Source: Chrysopilus asiliformis
Lineage: Eukaryota > Arthropoda > Insecta > Diptera > Rhagionidae
Direction: 5' to 3'
Assembly (NCBI GenBank): GCA_964034945.1
Contig: OZ035964.1
Location: forward strand, 952,001-1,016,000
DNA length: 64,000 nucleotides
Below are positions 35,486-63,750 of the stretch, in pieces. The stretch's first letter is position 1. Every line of letters begins with the position of its first letter. The notes under the pieces are model-generated. The model was not told the origin of the DNA, did not search any database, and worked only from the letters and a program-made list of their open reading frames with translations. Position numbers and translations under genes: made by a program.

Positions 35486-36370
35486 TGAAGTCTAAAAACA
35501 GTAATAATCACAAAATCAAACACAAATCAACATAAATATTTTATTCAATACCTTTATTTATTATAATTCTAATGAATTTCTCATCTGCTAAACTTTTAAA
35601 ACATTTCGTTATTTTAATTTATTTTTATTGACATTAGATTTACAAAAATCATTTGTGTATGGTAATTAAAATGTGGGAGGGAAAATGTAGAAATATTTAT
35701 AATAATAAAAAAAATTAATTAAAAAATTAAATAAGAAACACAACTTCCCGTCACCATTTTGTAAATTTAACACGAAATCACAATTCTCTGTGAAAATTTA
35801 CAAAACAAAATATATATTATTTATAAAAAAGAACAACAAGAAGTTTCAACTAAATGCAAATAAATTCATTTCTTTATTTATTTATTTATTTTTTTTTGTG
35901 GATTTTTAAAACAAAGTGATTAAAATTTTCTTTTGAAAAGTTTCGGTTGCCGCTTTTTAGTATTATCCATTATAATTATTTTTTTACTTTACTTTTATTA
36001 AAACAATTTTAACAATTATAAAAACATTTCTTTGTTTAGCTCGTCGTTTTTTCAATGCTTATTAGGTTTTGAATGCCACTAAAAATATTTTTTTTAGTTT
36101 TCTTTTTACTCTTTTTATTTAAATCCGATTCAAGAAAAATTAGGAAATTTTCTTTGTTGTATTCGTTACGCTTCACATTTTCAATAATTGAACTTATTTT
36201 CACATAATTTATTATAATAATTTACTGTATTATTGTTTGTTTTTTCAATTATTATCAATAATTTTTTTTTATTTAAATTTTTGTAGATTTACTTAAATTT
36301 TAAGAAAATACTTTTAAACAATATAGTATCTGTATTTAATAAGTAATTCCTCATAACTATTTATGTAATT

Positions 36371-52364
<15,994 letters not shown>

Positions 52365-52782
52365 TTTGTTTTTGGTAAGGGATTTTTTATGCTTTCAAAC
52401 AAAACGGTGAGTGTGTTTTATTTCCACCCCCCAAAAACAGTCCGTTTTCATAAACACTTTAAATGCAATTTCAATCGATACAAGATTTACGTGGTAAAGT
52501 TTTATTAAACAAACACTTAATCAAATGTGTGGGAAATTAAAATATTGTAATAAAAATGACAATATGTTTAGTAAATAACGAAAACAATAAACAGAAAACT
52601 GAGACGAAAATAAACACTTTTTTTTTGTTTGTTTTGCTTGTTTTTCGCTTTTAATAATTTTACAACATGGGAAATCCAATTGACGGCGACGATAATTATG
52701 TTGCAATTATTTGTGTTGAATGGTAATTATTTAAAAAAAAAATTAATAATGAAAATTAGGGTAACACTTTAGTAGATATTAA

Positions 52783-52873
52783 TCAGTTGATGGATTTTCC
52801 ATAAGCTCGGACATGATTACGACGATTTGCACCTTTTTTCCCCCAGTTATCAGTCATTCCCTTTTTGAATGTC
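52783..52873 (-). CDS. Probable terminal coding exon of an unrecognised gene
   Basis: A strong acceptor (tattttcttattgcag) is followed by 91 nt that read, in the phase needing two bases from an upstream exon, TFKKGMTDNWGKKGANRR then NHVRAYGKSIN and a TGA stop. The peptide is basic, well balanced and unlike the AT-rich noise around it. I do not recognise the protein. Upstream exons should lie above 52873 on the minus strand, but I could not identify them. The stop is about 420 bp upstream of the AhcyL1 start codon, so two genes would be tightly head-to-tail, or this is an alternative 5' arrangement. Confidence 0.45.
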
Positions 52874-55463
52874 CTGCAATAAGAAAATAAAAAGGAAAAT
52901 CTCTTGATTTTTTTTTTATTTTTCAATTATGTAAAATTCTATGTATTTTTTTTTTAGCTTTTTCTAACATATGCTTGGTATAAAATGTACGAAAAAGAAA
53001 ATGTTAAGATTGTTTTTGTTATCGTCGTCAGGAATCGATTTTGTACACAGTTGACAGGTTTTCACTGGGAAGATTTACCGGGGATCGAATACATCGGATT
53101 TTATGATAAGAAATTAATTAATCGCACATAAGGCAAGTTTCGACTGGCTGGATTAGTTTTAAAAAAAAATGTTATGCAAAAAATTCCAGTGTAAATAACT
53201 GGCTGATCAAATTTTTTTTCAACATAATTTTATAACACCGCATAGAACGACATTTCCAGAAGCGTCAAAACAAAAACCTCCTTTATCTCACCAATAAAAA
53301 AACAAAATTTATGTTTTTAAAAAGTTTAAATATCAAATGTAGCAAAAAAAAACACTTCCGTGTTGTTTTTTCTTCGGGGAAAACACACTTGTTTGAAAAT
53401 TAAAACTAAAACAAGTCGATTTCAATGTGAAATAATATTAGATTTCATTAAACAAATGCCGACTATACGATACTCAAATTTTAGACTCAAATTTCATTTT
53501 CGCCTCGTTGCCTCGATGATGATTTCTTTAAGTCGGAAAGAGTTTTCTGTTTTTTTTTCTTGTTCCTCTTTTCTTCTCCAAAACAAAATCCACTTTTATA
53601 AATTGTGCGATTGATATTTTCTATAGTAGCTACTCATTTGTATTTATGCTACGTGGACGATGTTATTTTATCAAACTTTAATAGATTTTCTTTAAAAAAA
53701 AATAATTTACTTTATAGCCGATTTTATACAGCAATTTAGAAGCGGAAATATCACTTCTTTCTCACCTTACGTACTTAACCAAAATGTTTCAGTTTTCAAA
53801 AATGCTCTGGAACACGCAGCTTTTCTTTTCAATTTTAACAACAATGAGAGTAGAATGCTTTATGCTTATAAAAACGATTCACGACGAGTATCAGTCATTA
53901 AGAGACAAAATGTGGAACCGACAATCTTCACATACAAATACGTATATACATAACATAGTCATACAATATAATCTAAATTAATGTTGCCAGACGATAAATC
54001 TTATTTTGTTTTCGACATTTCAAACTGTTATAGAGGACCAGCTTGCAAATTCCTGGCGTTGTTCGGGTAATAATAAACTTTTGAGTATGAAAGAAATCTT
54101 CCTTTTTCCAAAATTATTTTGATATATAGAAAAATTATGCAATTATTATACTTTAAATGAGTTTTTTTCATGAATTTTTCGCAAATCGCAAACAATTTTT
54201 CCATTTGTTGTGGGAAAAAGGGAATAGGCATTACCTATCTAACAACGAAAACCGTTCCATAATCCATACAATAGTTTAGGATATGGCAGGAGAGGGGTTC
54301 GCTGCACGTAGGAGTGATTTGAAATTTTCTATTACGATCAACCTGCCCAAAAAAAAAAACCATGCTAAAATCAATTTAGTGGTTGAGGTTATAATGGGAG
54401 AGGGGGTTCGCATCATGTAGGGGGGAGTGGTTTGAGTTGGCGAAAACTTTCTTTGGCAGTCAGCCTATCCAACACTAAAAACCGTATTAAAATCGATTCA
54501 GTAGTTGAGTAGATAGCTGGAGAGGGGGTTCTCATTATGCAGGGGGAGGGGACGTTTAAGTGGGCAAAAATTCTACTTGACAGATAGCCTATCCAACACT
54601 GAAAACCGTATTCAAGTCCCTTGAGTGGTTCAGAAAATAACAGGTAAGGGGGTGAAAACGGAGCCGATACCGGGACTATATCTAACTATAAACCATTCTC
54701 GCAACCTAACTAACATCTGTTGTGAATCTGTTGTGAATATGAAGTCAATCGGTTGTGAATATGATGTCGCAATCTGCTGTGAATATGAAGTCAATCGGCC
54801 GAGTGGTTTGGCTGTGATGCGGCTTCAAACATACGCACCAAGGATTTTACATATAAAGATTTTTAGGAACGTCAAATGTTAATGAAAACCCCCTTCCCCC
54901 TTCCTCAGCCATCTGTCAAGGATCCGAAGAAAAAAAAATATGCTTACCCTAATTTTCACTGAAAATTTACCATTTGCTAAATATTGTGCTCAAAACTATT
55001 CCGCAACGTCCGAAAAATTATTCAAAATCGATTGACCTATAATTAAAGGACTTAAAAAAATCAGAAACAAGACGACATAAATACGAAAATACTTTAAAAT
55101 ATTAACTATCGTTGGTGTTTTATACGTTTTACCTGTATATTATGTGCGTGTGTGTTTATGTTGTGTATAAAAGGCAACTACCGCAGGATACAATTACCTA
55201 TAAGATTATTTTACCTGATCATTACTTTGTATTTGTCCTTCCCGGCAACTTTAAATTTCATCGACATTAAATACACAAATGAGAAAAATAAACTAGTCAT
55301 AATATATGAAGTGTTATTTGTGCCCAAATATTCGAATGGCTAAAGCGAACACCATATGTTATTGTTGAAAGAAAATTTCCCAGAATCCTGAAAATTTCCA
55401 TAAAATGTTTTTTTTTCTAAAAGACGATAACAAACCGTTTTAGAAGGAATATTCCATCATACT
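52874..55463. other. Gene-poor region with tandem repeat debris
   Basis: AT-rich, with no exon I can support. A degenerate tandem repeat (roughly 125-bp units: ccgtattaaaatcgattcag, agctggagagggggtt, cagcctatccaacact) covers about 54240-54660; it is the reverse-orientation relative of the array in glycosyltransferase intron 2. A small gtgaatatgaagtcaatcgg direct repeat follows at about 54733-54800. Confidence 0.5.
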
Positions 55464-55611
55464 CCTGTATCCTTACGTCTATTTCATACGCAGGGCAGTT
55501 TTACAAGGCAGACAATGAATAGAATTAGCAAAATCTGAAGCGGACTTCCTATGATGAGCTTTATTTTTTAAAAGGAAATTATCAGTTGAAAAATTACTAG
55601 AAAAAACATAA

Positions 55612-56378
55612 TAAGTAAAGCTACAATTGCCATGGGCCAACCGTCAAATGATGACCGACAAAATGTTTATTTAAAAAAAAATCCATTTGTATTGATTGGA
55701 TTTTGATAGATAGATAAGTTATTTAAAATCCTATTCTAAACACATTTTACTTTAACACGTTGGCTGCCAAAGCCTTTTCAGGATTTTGATCGTGCAGTGC
55801 CAACGTCTTTTCACGATTTTGGTCACCTGAGGCCAACTTTTTTTTGTTATTTTTTGTTTCTTTGTGCCTAAAAATCATTTTTGACTACTCGCGACTTTAT
55901 TATTGGTCCTAATTTTGCAGTTATAACGGTTTTTTGTGTCATGGCCTGGGAGAACATAAAACATCGTGTGGGGCCACGTCGCACGAAAACGTGCGACATG
56001 GCAGCCAACGTGTTAATAGATTTTTCAATACGACTCACTGTTTTCGAGAAAATTGCAAAGAACTGTTCCTTTTGTATGGGGGAGGGGGGAAGGAATCGTC
56101 CAATTTTGCCCGTTCAAGAACGTAGCTAGTAATTTACAAAAAAACCTAACTATGCAAATAATCAAAATATTAAAATATCAAATCTCTAACTCAATCCTTT
56201 CGAAAGTTATGGCGTTAACGGACAGACCGGCGAACGGACAGACTGGCGAACGGACAGACGAATAGACATGCGGAAATCAAAACGTTTTGTAATCCCTAAC
56301 AACAGTGTTGAGTTCATTTTTGTGTCCGATGACTGGTTCGGTGCGTTACAAACCGTATACTAAATCTAATATACTCAC
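55612..56378 (+). repeat. Dispersed family E, copy interrupted by piggyBac-like MITE
   Basis: Starts gctacaattgccatgggcca, tgatgaccgacaaaatgttt; resumes after the MITE with tttttcaatacgactcactg, tttgtatgggggagggggga and catgcggaaatcaaaacgtt; ends gtgcgttacaaaccgtatac. Lies inside the Mutator-like MITE. Confidence 0.8.
55752..56016. mobile_element. piggyBac-like MITE, copy 2 (inverted relative to copy 1)
   Basis: TTAA at 55752-55755 and 56013-56016, with inner ends cacgttggctgccaa and tggcagccaacgtg. The body is the reverse complement of 49998-50250 (for example actactcgcgactttattat here and taataaagtcgcgagtagtc there). The gcacgaaaacgtgcgac palindrome is near the right end here. Confidence 0.88.
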
Positions 56379-56583
56379 ATACGATATATCATATTTTTCA
56401 ACTCAAACGTTCCTTTTAAAAATGAGGCTCATTATAGTTTTACGATAATTCAAACACTATTAATTATAAAAATAGCAGGGCAACGAATTTCTTATTTTTT
56501 TCATCAAAATCCACTGTTTTTGATTGTGACCTGCAAGCGGCATGGCAAAACTTACCCTGTGTATGAAATAGACGCTGTATCCT

Positions 56584-58210
56584 TAGAAACCTTAAGGTAC
56601 ACTGCGATTTAACGAAAATTCTTGGAAATATTGGACCCTGCAATGAAGGAGAAAAAACACAGAAAATATAACCACTTAAACATTAGTCGTTTTATTTATT
56701 TTATTACATGGTCTATTCATTCATTTTTTTTTTAATTTTATCATAAATAAATTTTTAATTCAATTTACCGCCATTCTAAAACTATAATAAAACGCTTTAA
56801 TTGAAAAAAAAGAACATCTGTTTGAAATATTTAGTAAATCTTTACTATTATTACTTTATATATTTTGTTAATTTATAAATATTTAATAAAAATCAAACTC
56901 ATCAACTACTGGCCAGTTGAAATGTGATATTTTCTCTGTCAAAAAAGTTAACTTAATATTTTCATGACCACCCTACTAGCATTTTTGATGTATTAGGCAC
57001 GTATCTGCCACCAAAATCGCAATACATTTTTTTTTGGTGGCGGTTAAATTCCCAACACAGCAAAAATCCTAGTAGGGCATTTCAACAAAAAAAAAAAATA
57101 ATAATAAATTAACTAAAAGAATGGGAAATGATGAAAACATTTGTGTAAAGATTTAACTGTTTCTTACACGGTTTCCATTTTTTTTATACGGGTTGTTTTT
57201 TTGTTATTTCTTTGTCAAATGTTAACTATTTAAATATTTACACACAGACACCCGGAATGTTCGAATAAAAACAAATATTATTCATTCAATCATAAATATT
57301 TTCTTTTATTTTCCTTAAATTAATTTCATTTTCGCTAAAAAAAAATCCTATAGCTTTGTTTTGACACAAAAAAAATTACAGTAGAAATAATAAAACGAGG
57401 TAAATGTGTGATGAATAAAATAATAAATTTAAAAAAAAGTGATTACATAATTTTGTTTGTTTTGTTTTTTTTTGTGGTTTTTAAATCCTTAAGTTCTGAG
57501 AATATATTTTAGATATAATTTAATGGTATTTGTTTTTATATACAGACTATTTTTTAGAATTTATTATCTCTTTCTTTATTAAACTTATTTTTACGTCTCT
57601 CAGTTAAAAAAAACTTTAAAAATTTTTTATATATATTTATATATATAGTTACTAATTTATTATAATAGTATCTATTTTTTGTTTAGCTCAATTTGAAACA
57701 TTCTACAATCGACCGCTATTTACTTAAATTTTAATATTACGTTTGCCATTTTTTTAACTCTTTTTTGTCCTTATCAATAGTATTTACAATACATTAAACC
57801 TAAAAAATATTTTTTATCCTTAAAAAAATGCCTTAATTTTTTAACTATTTTCACATTTTGTTTTTTTTTTCTTTTATTTAGTTATTTGAATGTTTCGGTT
57901 CATATAATTGTTGTCATATAATTGTTTTTGTGATTTATCAATTTTATATGTTAAGTAACTTACATAACTATACTTTTACATAGATTTTATGCACAACAGT
58001 TCAGGATTGTATATATTGTAAAATTGAATTCTAATTAAAATTCTCATGATTCGATTGAATTCTGGAATTCCGGTTTGAAAAATGTTTTTTTAAACTACGT
58101 AAAAATATTTGAATGCTTTGTTTTTTTTGTGTGTGTGTGTGAGAAATATGATTCTATTAACCAAAGAATTCCCTCTTTCAAAAAATATTGACAACTTATA
58201 TTAATTGAAT
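56584..58210. other. Very AT-rich spacer
   Basis: Mostly homopolymer and A/T words. The one structured item is a small inverted repeat at 56971-57078 (ccctactagcattttt and aaaaatcctagtaggg, with gccacc/ggtggc inside), possibly a tiny MITE. A GT run lies near 58129-58140. No exon recognised. Confidence 0.5.
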
Positions 58211-58650
58211 GAACCCCACAACATAAAACTGGTAGACGTCTATTTCAAATGCAGGGCAAATTGCCGGGCATTTCATATTCCAGAATGACACAGAAAAATT
58301 TGATTTTACAGCCCAATATAGCTATTTTCACTGCCCTGTAATGCCAATCACTGATAGATTTTTTTTAAAAAGAAGTCTAAAGCGGGCTTACTATGATGTA
58401 TTTTCAAATGAGATTTAAAAATTGGACTTATCATCAATTTTTAAATCTCTCATTTGAAAATAACTAGCCGCGTATGAAATGCAGGGCAAATAACCAAATG
58501 CTGTTTTACGATATTTCAAAAACTATTAATTTTGAAAACAGCAGGGCAACGAGTTTCTTATGATTCCATCAAAACCCACTGTTTTTGATTGATCTGCAAG
58601 CAGCAGGGCAAAACTTACCCTGCAAATGAAATAGACGTAACTGGTAGGTA
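58211..58650. mobile_element. Mutator-like MITE, copy 3, with 9-bp target duplication
   Basis: Element 58239-58640: acgtctatttcaaatgcagg and ccctgcaaatgaaatagacg. The target duplication aactggtag is perfect on both sides. Internal agcagggcaacgag and ttttgattgatctgcaagca match copies 1 and 2. The left flank (aaccccacaacataaaactg) plus the first 50 bp of the element recur at 60281-60347. Confidence 0.85.
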
Positions 58651-58683
58651 GTTTTTTTTTCTAATAAGCAAGAGTTTTTCCTT

Positions 58684-58950
58684 AGGGGTTGCCTACAAAA
58701 TACGTCACACTTTTAGGGGGGAGGGGGGGGGGGGGTTTCGGCAGTGTAACGACGATACTAACCGTCATACAAAAAATCCCTATGACAAGGAAGGGAGGCT
58801 CAAATAGCACAAAATGCCATTAAGTGGTCGTAACGACCGTAAAGTCACGAAATTAAAGTCACGACGACCTTTAGTGCTCCTTAACAGAGAGAGGTATTAT
58901 GTTTGAAAGGATAAAATTTGCTTGACGTATTTTTTGTGGGCAGCTCCTTA
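58684..58950. mobile_element. MITE of the cataaaatacgtcac family with a nested hairpin
   Basis: Left cctacaaaatacgtcacact, ttttaggggggaggg, and right cttgacgtattttttgtggg. Within it at about 58806-58890 is a short hairpin (agcacaaaa...tttagtgct; ggtcgtaacgacc is a perfect palindrome). Confidence 0.65.
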
Positions 58951-60061
58951 AGAATTCTTCCAAGAATTCCATTGATTTGAACTTTTGGGGCAAAGTTATG
59001 GGGTTTTGAATGTTTTCATGGCCAATAAGCCTTAAAAAAAATTCATAGCTTTCATGAAAATTCGAGTTATTGCTATCTGGCTCTCTCTCCCTCTATTTCT
59101 CTCTCTAAAACTATCGCATATGGGTTTTTATTCCCGAAAACTTTGAAACACAATCAATAGGAAAATGATTAGTTTTACAGAAAAACAAATTAAAGCTAAT
59201 TTCTCGACTATCGAGAATATGATCCCGTTTGAGTTGATAATTTATCCCTCAAACCATTATTTTTTTCTAATTCGTATCGGAACTTATTTTAAAATCATAT
59301 AACGAAGCAATATACAAAGTTTAACGAAATATAATACTTTAATAAAAAGTAAATATTAGGATTTTGAGACCAAAAAAAAAAATTATGAAAAAGTCAACAG
59401 ATTTATTACCAAGAGTTTCCAATGGATTTAGAACTACAATGAATTTCCTTTCCAGTGGATTTTATTATTAAATCAAGAATATTAGTGCATTGAAAGCAAG
59501 AATTTAGCATGTTATAAAAATATTAACACTTAGGCTCATTTGAAATTGTTTTTTTTTATTTCAATTTTTTCTTTGATTTAATTATTTTTAAAATGTGATG
59601 CTGAATAATCGAATTAATAAGTATATAATAAAAAGGATTGTGTTCTTTTTTATTATAGGCTTAAATTTGTTGTCGCGATGACCACCTTGCGGCCACTTGC
59701 GTTGCTACGTAATATGTTAACCAAAAAAAAAACTGTTTTTTTTATTAGATTTCGCAAAAAAAAGCTGAAAAGGCGATGAAGTTGAAGAAAACTAAATAGA
59801 ATTTAATATAATTATAAATTCTACAACTAACTGTTAAAAGAAATTGTAGCAAAAGCTTTGGAGAATCAAAAGCCCCGTCAATGTAGTGTCATTTCATGCA
59901 AAAGTCAGTTAATATTTTTTTTTTTAAAAAAAAGGATAACAAACGGTAGTCAAAATCATTTCAACGTGTTTTTGAAGTACAGGATACTGAAAAAAAAGCT
60001 CTTTTCTGTGTAAGCTTTAAGAAAAAACAAATTTTGAAAGAATTTCAGTCCGTGGCGTGGC

Positions 60062-60278
60062 TTAACCCTTAAAGGCTTGGTGGTACATTCGATTTACCAC
60101 CTTTATCTCAACAAATGCTGCATGGTGGTACCAAAATTGTACCACCGATTAAATCGTCTTCCATTGCCGCATGAAACTTTGAACTGACACCACCAATAAA
60201 ATTCAAAAAAAAAAAGTTCTCTTCGGTGTGCCGGATGGGTAAAGATATTTGCTAGTTTTCTGTGCCTCTAAGGGTTAA
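60062..60278. mobile_element. TTAA-flanked MITE
   Basis: TTAA at both ends; inverted ends ttaacccttaaaggc and gcctctaagggttaa. Inside, ggtggtaca and tgtaccacc form further pairing (60080-60150). Compatible with a piggyBac-type target, and a different family from 49998-50250. Confidence 0.75.
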
Positions 60279-60668
60279 ATTAACCCCACAACATAAAACT
60301 GGTAGACGTCGATTTCATACGCAGGGCAAAGTTCCGGGCATTCCATGCTTAGTAGCTTAGAGCCCTCCTGCCACTCGCCTTTCCCCGTGAAAACGTATTT
60401 GCGGGCCATTTTTTCGGTAAAATAATTTTTTAATTGTTTTTTTTCGGAGATCCGGGGAAACGAAATGAAACCCACAAAAATTTGAGGACTTTTTTAAACA
60501 TTTTTAATGAAACTCACATAACTTTGGGGACTTTTTTTTTATTCCTTTGGGACCCCAAAACCAAGTGCCAAAGGAGGGTGGGGGGTTTTTTTTTGGGTCC
60601 GAGCAACAATTCCGGAAACACGGTTTTTGATTTTTGACAACAAGCTCAAAACTGTTTGAATTTCGACA

Positions 60669-60725
60669 ATGTGGCCAAAACTTGAAGCCGTGGCCAAAAC
60701 TTGAATGTGGCCAAAACTTGAAGAC
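60669..60725. repeat. Short tandem repeat tgtggccaaaacttgaa
   Basis: Three copies of (t)gtggccaaaacttgaa, units of 17-19 bp. No coding signal. Confidence 0.85.
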
Positions 60726-61255
60726 TATTGGTTTTCATTTTGAATGTGGAGCTTTTTTTCAATACATGTTAATTCAAAAGCAGGTAAACTTTTGAAATTC
60801 AAATTTTAATAACAAATTCCAAGTAGGAAATCTAAATTAACCCTCAGTATCGCCAGAAATTTCGACTTATTGTAACGGACTCCTTTCAAATGTTTTTATT
60901 TTCATTTTCGTTTGTAAGAATATTTAAAAATTATTTATACACACATTTCAATTAGTTGTATATAAAAAAAAGTTCAATTTAGCTTTAGTAATTACAATTC
61001 TGTTGAATTTTCTTTCGCATTATTTTTTTTTCATAAACAATATATATTTGTCCTTGTCCGCTTGGATTTAATTCGGACTTGATTTTCATATCGATTGCAT
61101 TTTTTTTTTAGTTTAAAATTACTTTTAATGTGATTTTAGTTCTTTTTTTTGTGTAAATATAAATATATTTGGGAAAAGGTATGTGATATATAAATATATA
61201 TCATTGGTAGTAATAATAATTGTAATACAAATAATTAGCCTTTAGGAAAGGGATG

Positions 61256-61360
61256 TTATTGCATAAAGTAATCAGGATGATCTGAATCTTTCTCGAATCG
61301 TTTCGCCTCTTCCTGCATGCTTTCCTTAATTTTGAGGATAGCTGCCGACTCAGTTTGGTC
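61256..61360 (-). CDS. Terminal coding exon of an unrecognised gene
   Basis: Acceptor tttgaatttgcag, then an in-phase 34-codon open stretch reading DQTESAAILKIKESMQEEAK followed by RFEKDSDHPDYFMQ and TAA. Charged, probably helical, and clearly protein-like against the AT-rich surroundings. I cannot name the family. Upstream exons must lie beyond a long intron at higher coordinates; none is visible in 61361-64000, so the rest is probably outside the window. Phase 0 start. Confidence 0.6.
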   Translation of the reverse strand, partial: DQTESAAILKIKESMQEEAKRFEKDSDHPDYFMQ

Positions 61361-62347
61361 CTGCAAATTCAAAAAATTCGAATGCCAATATGTTTTCTTT
61401 TTCATTTAATTCTGTTTATTTTTCTTTAAATTTGTTTTTTTATTTATTTATTTTTTTGTCTGTCTAGTGGTCACTTTTATCACTATTTTGTTTTTTTTTG
61501 TAATTTAATAAGCAAATAAGAGAAATTACTTTAACACAAAAGAAAACAAAAAACCCCTAATGAATTAAAATTTTTTGTTTTTTCTTTTCTTTTAAATAAA
61601 TTAATAAAGTTTTTTGTTCGTTTTTTTTTATTGAAATTTTAAATTTCTTGATTAAAACCGCACACACACAAGAAACTTCAAAAAAAAAATAAGTCAAAAG
61701 AAAAATTAAGAAGAGAAGAAAATTTTAATCAAACTATCAACTGCATGTGTAACTTCTAACAAGGACTATCGATATTCTGCAGAAGATTTTTTTTTTTGCA
61801 GACATAACTTGGTTGTTGTTTTTTTTTCTTTTAATTAAATATAAATAATAAGAAATAATGATGAAATAGTTTTAATTGAAAAAGAAATAATGCTTGTGAC
61901 AACACTAATAGCGCACAAAAAAAACAGTTATGCAGTCAATTAAAAATTAATTTACGTTAATTAGAACATTTTTTTGATTGTTTTTTTCACAACAACAATC
62001 AACATTTTGAATTTCATCATTATGTTATTATCATATTCAACAATTATTTATAAATAATATAAAAATATTGTGATATAAAAACACACAAAACAAAAGAGTT
62101 AATATTAGATATACAAAATAAAGTATTAAAAAAAAAATTAAAAACAGTATAAAAGATTAAATGTGAATTAAAAATCGGATAACAAAAAAAATTAAATAAA
62201 TAAATAAACGAGTGAATGAATTGTTTTCAAATCTTCTTTTTTTATTGTTAAAAATACAATAAAAAAAATTATTTTGCAAGACACTGTGCGCGGCGCCTAT
62301 AGTTTTACAAACAAATGTTAATGAAAAAAAAAATTGAAATCAATTAA

Positions 62348-62477
62348 TATCCCGATTCTGATAGACTTTTCCTTTTCGACAGGAGTCGTTTTACATGTTT
62401 TTGTTGTTAGAAAAGCACTAACAGCAACACGTAAAACCACTCTTGTCGAAAACGACCAGCCTATCAGAATCGGGGTG
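62348..62477. mobile_element. Hairpin MITE, cccgattctgatag ends
   Basis: Left tatcccgattctgatagact, right cctatcagaatcggggtgta. The inner gtcgttttac/gtaaaaccac and tcgacaggag/ctcttgtcga pair. About 130 bp. Confidence 0.8.
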
Positions 62478-63182
62478 TAAAAATTAAGCGAAAAAAAAAA
62501 ATTATTAAACTGAACCTAAAGAAAAACATTATCGGAAGGGACGGGCGATTCATAATCAAAATTCGATTTAGGAAATCTGTGGAATATATATTTTACAATA
62601 AAAACAAAATATAAAAAACCACAAAAAAAATCATCTAAGATCAAAAAAAAATTTGATTTTGAGAAAGATTTTCATTGTTTCTTTTTCTCTATTTCTCTAA
62701 GGCTTTCAAGAACAAAATAATCATAATATTTTTACAAAGAAATTGAAAATTTTATGTTTATATAAATGTTATTAAAATTTGAATTACAAAAACTATTCTG
62801 CCGCTCGATATTCTGGTTTATAAATTAAATATGGATAGGTATTAACAACATAATATTTTTTTTTTTTAAATAAAAACAGTTGAACAACAGAAAAAAAAAA
62901 CATTATTAAAGAATAAAAATCCTCTGATGCTGTTTTCTTAAATAACACAACACATGTATTAATTAAAGTAATTAAAAAATAAATATATAAACACTAGTTT
63001 AATTTTCAAAAAAAAAAAAAAAAAGATGTTATGAAAAGCCCCCATCCCTTGAATTAATTTTTAATATATTTACTATAGGCGATCTTAAACAAATCACATC
63101 TAATTTAATAAATAAATAAAATAATATTGAAATATTTGAAACAAGAAAGCTTTTTTTTCATTTTCGTTATTGAATTATCACC

Positions 63183-63265
63183 AAGTAACATAACAGGCCG
63201 TAAAATTTACGTCGCGCATTAAATTTGTGGTCGCTGCGACCATTCTGCGACCTCTTGTGTTACTA
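63183..63265. mobile_element. Very short hairpin element
   Basis: agtaacataacagg at the left, cctcttgtgttact at the right, and a ggtcgctgcgacc perfect palindrome near the centre-right. Same core word style as in 58806-58890. Confidence 0.55.
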
Positions 63266-63654
63266 GGATTCTTATTATTTTATATACATAAAAATTTATG
63301 AGTTTTTCAGTTCAAGAAACATCTTCAAAAACCGCTTTATCACTTTTCTCAAAAAAAAAAAAAAACTACAGATCGTGAGTAACAGAACAAAAAATTGTTG
63401 TTGTTGTTTTTTCCCCATTCTGCAAATCACAATCTTTATATTTTATATTTTCAATTATGCACAGGGTAACTGATTTTCGATTTTGAATTGAAATCTTTCA
63501 CGTTTCTTGAAACCAAAAATAAGCAAAAAGCATTAAAGTCTCACAAATACACGGTCAAAACTAGGGTCTAATTTTTTTCTCAATCAGAAAGCTTTATGCT
63601 AGCTTTACACTCTCCCCGAATGTATGCGAATTACAGTCTCGGCTGCCGGGTTAG

Positions 63655-63750
63655 GAACATCGGGAAATATTTTTATGCAAAATTAAGAGTTCGAAATTTT
63701 TCATAAATACAATACTTTATTATGCCACGTATAAGAAAGTAAAATCGTAA
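63655..63750 (+). repeat. Dispersed family A tail
   Basis: cgggaaatatttttatgcaa, aattaagagttcgaaatttt, aatactttattatgccacgt, ataagaaagta: the family A 3' tail without the preceding gacagac run. Confidence 0.6.

Larger units (their letters stand above)
31475..36370. other. Intergenic region between hAT-like gene and AhcyL1
   Basis: Contents: the probable leader exon of the hAT-like gene (ending 31547), a CA-rich microsatellite at about 32038-32062, a reversed family A copy at 32080-32530, family G copy 3 with a MITE inside (33215-34560), a Copia fragment (34733-35239), a short TIR element (35316-35485), and very AT-rich sequence from 35500 to 36370 that is probably the AhcyL1 3' UTR and beyond. 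No further coding exon recognised. Confidence 0.55.
55464..56583. mobile_element. Mutator-like MITE, copy 2, carrying nested insertions
   Basis: Element 55473-56574 with ends acgtctatttcatacgcagg and ctgtgtatgaaatagacg, flanked by the perfect 9-bp duplication tgtatcctt (the identity extends to 11 bp, ctgtatcctta). Inside it sits family E (55612-56378), and inside that a piggyBac-like MITE (55752-56016). Confidence 0.85.
58951..61255. other. Intergenic, AT-rich, with two small elements
   Basis: Holds the TTAA-flanked element at 60062-60278, the partial duplication at 60281-60347, a 17-18-bp tandem repeat at 60669-60725, and otherwise AT-rich sequence. Part of 60850-61255 is probably the 3' UTR of the minus-strand gene ending at 61256. 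Confidence 0.5.
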
